In this document: positions 61,867-64,000 of the stretch, one piece after another
Layout: each line of letters opens with the position of its first letter
How positions within the stretch are numbered: the stretch's first letter is position 1
Source of the DNA: Meira nashicola
Lineage: Eukaryota > Basidiomycota > Exobasidiomycetes > Exobasidiales > Brachybasidiaceae
Assembly (NCBI GenBank): GCA_001600355.1
Contig: BCJU01000001.1
Location: 6,904,283-6,968,282 of the forward strand
Direction of reading: 5' to 3'
DNA: 64,000 nt
Made by a program: the position numbers and the translations under genes
The notes under the pieces: generated by a model
What the model saw: only the letters and a program-made list of their open reading frames with translations
What the model was told of the DNA's origin: nothing
The model's database searches: none

Positions 61867-63249
61867 TCATTTGATTGAAAATATTCTAGCTGTACTGATA
61901 TTGATACGACTCCAACGTCTGAGGTTAATTACTTCGATGAGAAGAAGTCCGACCCATTGAACATGATAAAAGCCAAAGTAGGACCAAGGATCATGTTTGT
62001 CCCATGCACCTTCATCGATTCCAGCTTTCGATAATGGGTCTTTTGCATAATGCAAAGGCCATCTTCGAGCGATAAGATCATGTCCAAGCCAACTGACCGG
62101 TTCCACATTTAGGTTGGGAGTGATTGGATTAATGTTTGTGTATGTGCCATCCATTGCTTGTCCCAACAATTTGTCGTTACGTAATAGGCAAATTGCAGTG
62201 TGTACGCGTGGATTGCATTCAATGACCACCAATCGATCATTTTCCGGCTGATGAATGAAGTCAAAAGAAAAGTGACCGGTCAAAACTGAATCGCTCCATT
62301 TTGGATGTCTAGCAAGCTTATCAAGGAATTCTTCAGTCCATTTGCGTGTTCGATGCCCCATAATGGTATGTGTTGCGTTATAGTATGTCATTAGCATATC
62401 ATTGCTTGGACAACAAACAAAAGCTGCAATTCGTCCGTCGATAACTGTTGCATGAGTGCACCATTCAGATGCACCCAATCCACCAATGAATTCTTGTGCA
62501 AGGTATGGCGTATCTTTGCAAATGGGTATGTTCATTCCAAACTTCAATCTTTGCTCTGTTGCATGCCAATTCACGCTGTTGTCGGGATGTAGGAATGGAT
62601 ATGTGGTCATATCAGAGCGACCAACGTCGTCAGGCACTGTTGCTGCTTTGAACAGGAAACGGGTGTTATTGGTATGTTTGAGGAGGTGCAGGCCGTCTTG
62701 AGGGGATTTGATTAAGTGACCGGCGGGGGCATCTATGCCCAAAGAATGTACCAAAGCGATGAAGCGATCTTTCTCGTGTAAGGTTTCGAGGAGGTCAGCA
62801 TTTTGAATGATGGCGGTGAGATTGGGAATCTGCTTCTTCATCAATCTAGCCGCTTCAGCTTCTTCGATGGCTGTAGCTACTCCGCTGCAGGGGAGAAAGA
62901 GGGCGATGTTTTTTGAGGTTGCAATGTGGAGAAGTGCATCGATGTAGGCTTGACCACCACCGGATGGGAGAGAGTAGATTTTATGGACGGAGTTGGAAAA
63001 GCGAGCTGCACAGAACGTTGACCAGGGGGTCTCTTCAGCGAGAATTACGTTGTAGCCGGATTTGGTGAGGGCTCGAGTTACGTAAAGTGCTTTTTGAGAT
63101 CGTCCGCCGGTGACCAAAGCATACCGTTTAGAGTTGAGGTGGGGAGTGGTGCGGGAGAGTAGGAAAATACGGAGGAGGGAGAGAGGGGTTAGAGAGAAGG
63201 CGAGAAAGGCGATGAGGAGGGACGTTAGGGGTGAATTAGCGGTTGACAT
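61867..63249 (-). CDS. MysC-like ATP-grasp ligase with N-terminal membrane helix
   Basis: A 460-aa protein from the ATG at 63249. It has a hydrophobic N-terminus (10-31), then a nucleotide-like fold (KRYALVTGGRSQKALYVTRAL, 41-61; FSNSVHKIYSLP, 84-95) and an ATP-grasp domain: Lys201, QEFIGG (252-257), CTHATVIDGR (264-273), FSFDF (327-331) and ECNPRVHTAI (344-353). This order closely resembles, as I recall it, MysC. MysC is the ATP-grasp enzyme that joins glycine to 4-deoxygadusol in mycosporine (sunscreen) synthesis, and it also has an N-terminal helix and a similar hydrophobic C-terminal segment. No deoxygadusol synthase or O-methyltransferase lies in the window. It may be a relative using another carboxylate/amine pair. 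It is 10 bp from the convergent fusion gene and is the last gene before the telomere. Confidence 0.82.
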   Translation of the reverse strand: MSTANSPLTSLLIAFLAFSLTPLSLLRIFLLSRTTPHLNSKRYALVTGGRSQKALYVTRALTKSGYNVILAEETPWSTFCAARFSNSVHKIYSLPSGGGQAYIDALLHIATSKNIALFLPCSGVATAIEEAEAARLMKKQIPNLTAIIQNADLLETLHEKDRFIALVHSLGIDAPAGHLIKSPQDGLHLLKHTNNTRFLFKAATVPDDVGRSDMTTYPFLHPDNSVNWHATEQRLKFGMNIPICKDTPYLAQEFIGGLGASEWCTHATVIDGRIAAFVCCPSNDMLMTYYNATHTIMGHRTRKWTEEFLDKLARHPKWSDSVLTGHFSFDFIHQPENDRLVVIECNPRVHTAICLLRNDKLLGQAMDGTYTNINPITPNLNVEPVSWLGHDLIARRWPLHYAKDPLSKAGIDEGAWDKHDPWSYFGFYHVQWVGLLLIEVINLRRWSRINISTARIFSIK

Positions 63250-63780
63250 GGTCGTGGAGAGAGGGGAAGGAAGAAGTGGAGTATAGAAAATATCAAAGCG
63301 GGGGTGAAGTAACGCGCTAATTAACAGCTTTACAGCTATTAGAGCAGCAGCTAAGGCAGCAGCAATCTCTATTCCCACCACCAACCGTTACGGCAGTAGA
63401 GTTACCATATCCATCAGGGCAGCAGCTACGGCATTAGGTAGGGTAGTAGCTAGTGCAGCAGTTGAGGCCGCATCAGTAACTATTAGGGCAGCATTAGGGC
63501 AACACAAGAATCCGCATTAATCGCTACACCAGCTAGGGCAGTAGGGTAGCTTTTAAGATAGAAGCTAGGGTAGCAGGTAGAGCAACAGCTCTAGCCGTAT
63601 CAATCAGTAACTATTAAGGTAGTATTAGGGCCGTTCAAGAATCCGCGTCAGTAGCTACCCCAACTAGAGTAGCAGAGTTATCGTAGCTATTAGGGCAGTA
63701 GCCGTTCCAGTAGCCGTTGGTAGCGAATACGGTAGTAGCCACAGTAATAGCTAAAGTTCGCAGATTTATACGAAATTTAG
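63250..63780. repeat. Degenerate subtelomeric repeats (GCAGTAGCTA / TAGGGCAG words, about 131-bp period)
   Basis: From about 63315 the sequence consists of related words such as GCAGCAGCTA, TAGGGCAG and GGTAGTAGCTA. A longer unit containing ATCAGTAACTATTA and CAAGAATCCGC occurs at 63472 and again at 63603, a 131-bp period with several differences. The words look partly derived from TTAGGG. The region has no gene. The frame of the ATP-grasp gene is open into it but without an ATG. Confidence 0.75.
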
Positions 63781-63906
63781 GCTAGAAGTAGTTAGAAAGC
63801 TAAGTTAGATATAAGAAAAATAGTGAAGAAGAAAAAAAAGGAAAGGGAAGTTAAGTTAAAATACGAAAAAAAGAAAAAGAAAGGAATTCGTTGAAAACGT
63901 TAGACA
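63781..63906. other. Purine-rich junction before the telomere
   Basis: A/G-rich sequence (63810-63890) that separates the degenerate repeats from the telomere tract. No gene is seen. Confidence 0.6.
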
Positions 63907-64000
63907 GGGTTAGGGTTAGGGTTAGGGTTAGGGTTAGGGTTAGGGTTAGGGTTAGGGTTAGGGTTAGGGTTAGGGTTAGGGTTAGGGTTAGGGTTAGGGT
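63907..64000 (+). repeat. Telomere, TTAGGG repeats
   Basis: 94 bp, about 15.7 perfect units of TTAGGG without a variant. The G-rich strand runs 5' to 3' toward the window end, as at a true right chromosome end. Confidence 0.98.

Noticed and set aside
63250..63384. 45-residue hydrophobic N-terminal extension of the ATP-grasp protein into subtelomeric repeat sequence.
   Set aside because: The extension has no ATG at its start (TTG) and consists partly of repeat-derived Ala-rich sequence.

Overview
This window is the right-hand end of a fungal chromosome. The last 94 bases are uninterrupted TTAGGG repeats with the G-rich strand running outward, so the window ends in a real telomere. The genes are those of a budding or filamentous fungus: 1,3-beta-glucan synthase, neutral trehalase, HDEL-type BiP, Fes1, ATP synthase g and ribosomal protein uL2. 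Introns are few and short (66-113 nt, except 297 nt in uL2). Spacers are long and AT-rich. Long open genes, an SS18/SSXT-type protein and a MysC-like ATP-grasp enzyme make me favour a basidiomycete, possibly Ustilaginomycotina/Exobasidiomycetes. That placement is inference, not proof.

Layout. 1-3616: the 3' two thirds of FKS1. 4.4-17 kb: a secreted-protein and metabolism block. It holds a two-exon knottin precursor with cyclotide-like cysteine spacing, a heme-thiolate peroxygenase, an atypical tyrosine phosphatase, an MFS transporter, a GH26-like hydrolase and a cytochrome P450, separated by gene-poor stretches. 18-26 kb: a bacterial-type mannose-1-phosphate guanylyltransferase, an unrecognised 504-aa protein, a catalase and a small secreted Pro/Asn/Gly-rich protein. 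26-55.7 kb: a mostly housekeeping block with KAR2/BiP, uL2, an SSXT-domain protein, an HSPA12-like Hsp70, a carnitine acetyltransferase with both a mitochondrial leader and a C-terminal SKL, FES1, a CreB/USP12-46-type deubiquitinase, ATP20, an ecdysoneless protein, SPT2 and neutral trehalase.

55.9-63.2 kb is the subtelomeric accessory block. A divergent acyltransferase-3 membrane protein and a very large acyltransferase-3/GT2 fusion are transcribed away from a shared 950-bp spacer. The fusion gene then converges, with a 10-bp gap, on a MysC-like ATP-grasp ligase. Degenerate subtelomeric repeats (131-bp period) and the telomere follow. These three genes look like a small glycolipid or secondary-metabolite locus. 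Together with the knottin gene they are the most novel content of the window.

Many of the inducible-looking genes (knottin, GH26, P450, catalase, the orphan protein, the small secreted protein, the AT3-GT2 fusion) have a good TATA box 65-115 nt before the ATG, whereas I saw none for the housekeeping genes. I saw no tRNA, rRNA, transposon or CRISPR array.
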